Shown: piece after piece, positions 35,170 through 35,551 of the stretch | How positions within the stretch are numbered: the first letter of the stretch is position 1 | Layout of the letters: the number at the start of each line of letters is the position of its first letter | Assembly (NCBI RefSeq): GCF_017115025.1 | Contig: NZ_JABXKM010000018.1 | Location: 1-35,551, forward strand | Direction of reading: 5' to 3' | Source: Nostoc sp. NOS(2021) | Lineage (GTDB): Bacteria > Cyanobacteriota > Cyanobacteriia > Cyanobacteriales > Nostocaceae | Length of the DNA: 35,551 nt | The notes under the pieces: model-generated | What the model was told of the DNA's origin: nothing | Seen by the model: only the letters and a program-made list of their open reading frames with translations | The model's database searches: none | Translations under genes and position numbers: made by a program

Positions 35170-35551
35170 AATGCGATTCTCCTAATGTCAAGACTTTTTA
35201 AGAAATACCAAACTGGCGTACCAAATACTCAAATTCTTTAAGAATATTTGTGTGAACTTGAGAATTGGGCATTGGGTATGGGGCATTGGAGATTGGGAAA
35301 GAGGAGGCAGGAGGCATAAATTCTTCAATTTTGAATTTTGTTAGCGTAGCGTAAAGCCTTCTCTTCTCCCTTGGCGCTAGCCTCTCCCAATGTGAGAAGG
35401 GGAGACGCACTCGCGTCCCTTGAGGCAACGCATAAAGGCATATCTTCTCTACCAGACGCACTCGCGTTCGCTTAGAGCGAGTCTGCGTTCGCTTTTAGCG
35501 TCTCGTAGAGAGCGTCATTTTGAATTTTGAATTGATTTCTCCCCACTCCCT
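35170..35551. repeat. Repeat-rich right end
   Basis: Holds a GGGCATT-type STRR (about 35,268-35,300), a dispersed GACGC/GCGTC palindromic element (about 35,340-35,520) with direct AGACGCACTCGCGT units, and an ATTTTGA heptamer at the end. The psaX promoter should be just beyond 35,170. Small leftward frames over the element are artefacts. Confidence 0.65.

Noticed and set aside
35198-35461. 87-codon leftward frame at the right end
   Set aside because: It lies entirely in STRR and dispersed palindromic sequence.

Overview
The window looks like chromosome from a filamentous, Nostoc-type cyanobacterium. The evidence is: psaA-psaB and a psaX gene for photosystem I; many GCGATCGC (HIP1) palindromes; numerous heptameric short tandem repeats (STRR type) between genes; dispersed palindromic elements rich in GACGC and GCGTC; a NatD-type amino-acid permease. 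No tRNA, rRNA, CRISPR array or intact insertion sequence was seen.

Layout. 1-668 is non-coding, with a 21-bp tandem repeat. 669-8837 is a polyol uptake and oxidation island. A leftward operon encodes a lipoprotein binding protein, two permeases, an ATPase and a mannitol-dehydrogenase-family enzyme. A rightward SDR dehydrogenase and a SorC/DeoR-type regulator lie opposite. A near-identical 27-nt sequence sits in the divergent promoter region and again before the regulator gene, so it is a good operator candidate. 9454-19423 holds mixed genes: a GH13 glucanase-like enzyme, a lone ParA/MobD-like ATPase, a DUF952 protein with a KGK-like partner, a DUF4352-type lipoprotein, a thioredoxin-NHL protein, a secreted four-lobed ricin-type lectin, glutaminase and a proline-rich lipoprotein.

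19960-24578 is psaA-psaB, with a long STRR hairpin between the genes and a terminator after psaB. 24857-26576 is a tightly packed three-gene cassette of unknown function ending in a DUF7689-type protein with a Cys/His motif. It is the best candidate here for an undescribed system. Cyanase, a solitary DNA methyltransferase and a 70-aa protein follow. 28689-29166 holds two related, decayed XRE-type helix-turn-helix pseudogenes. 29724-35551 carries an SGNH hydrolase, larE, a hybrid histidine kinase, natD, and psaX, a 45-aa gene that is easy to miss.

How the genes work together. The island should import a sugar alcohol through the ABC transporter, oxidise it to a ketose with the two dehydrogenases, and be controlled by the SorC-type regulator. 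PsaA, PsaB and PsaX all belong to photosystem I but come from separate transcription units. Most other genes appear to be independent units separated by repeat-rich spacers. Functions are inferred from motifs and recalled family resemblance; no database search was run.
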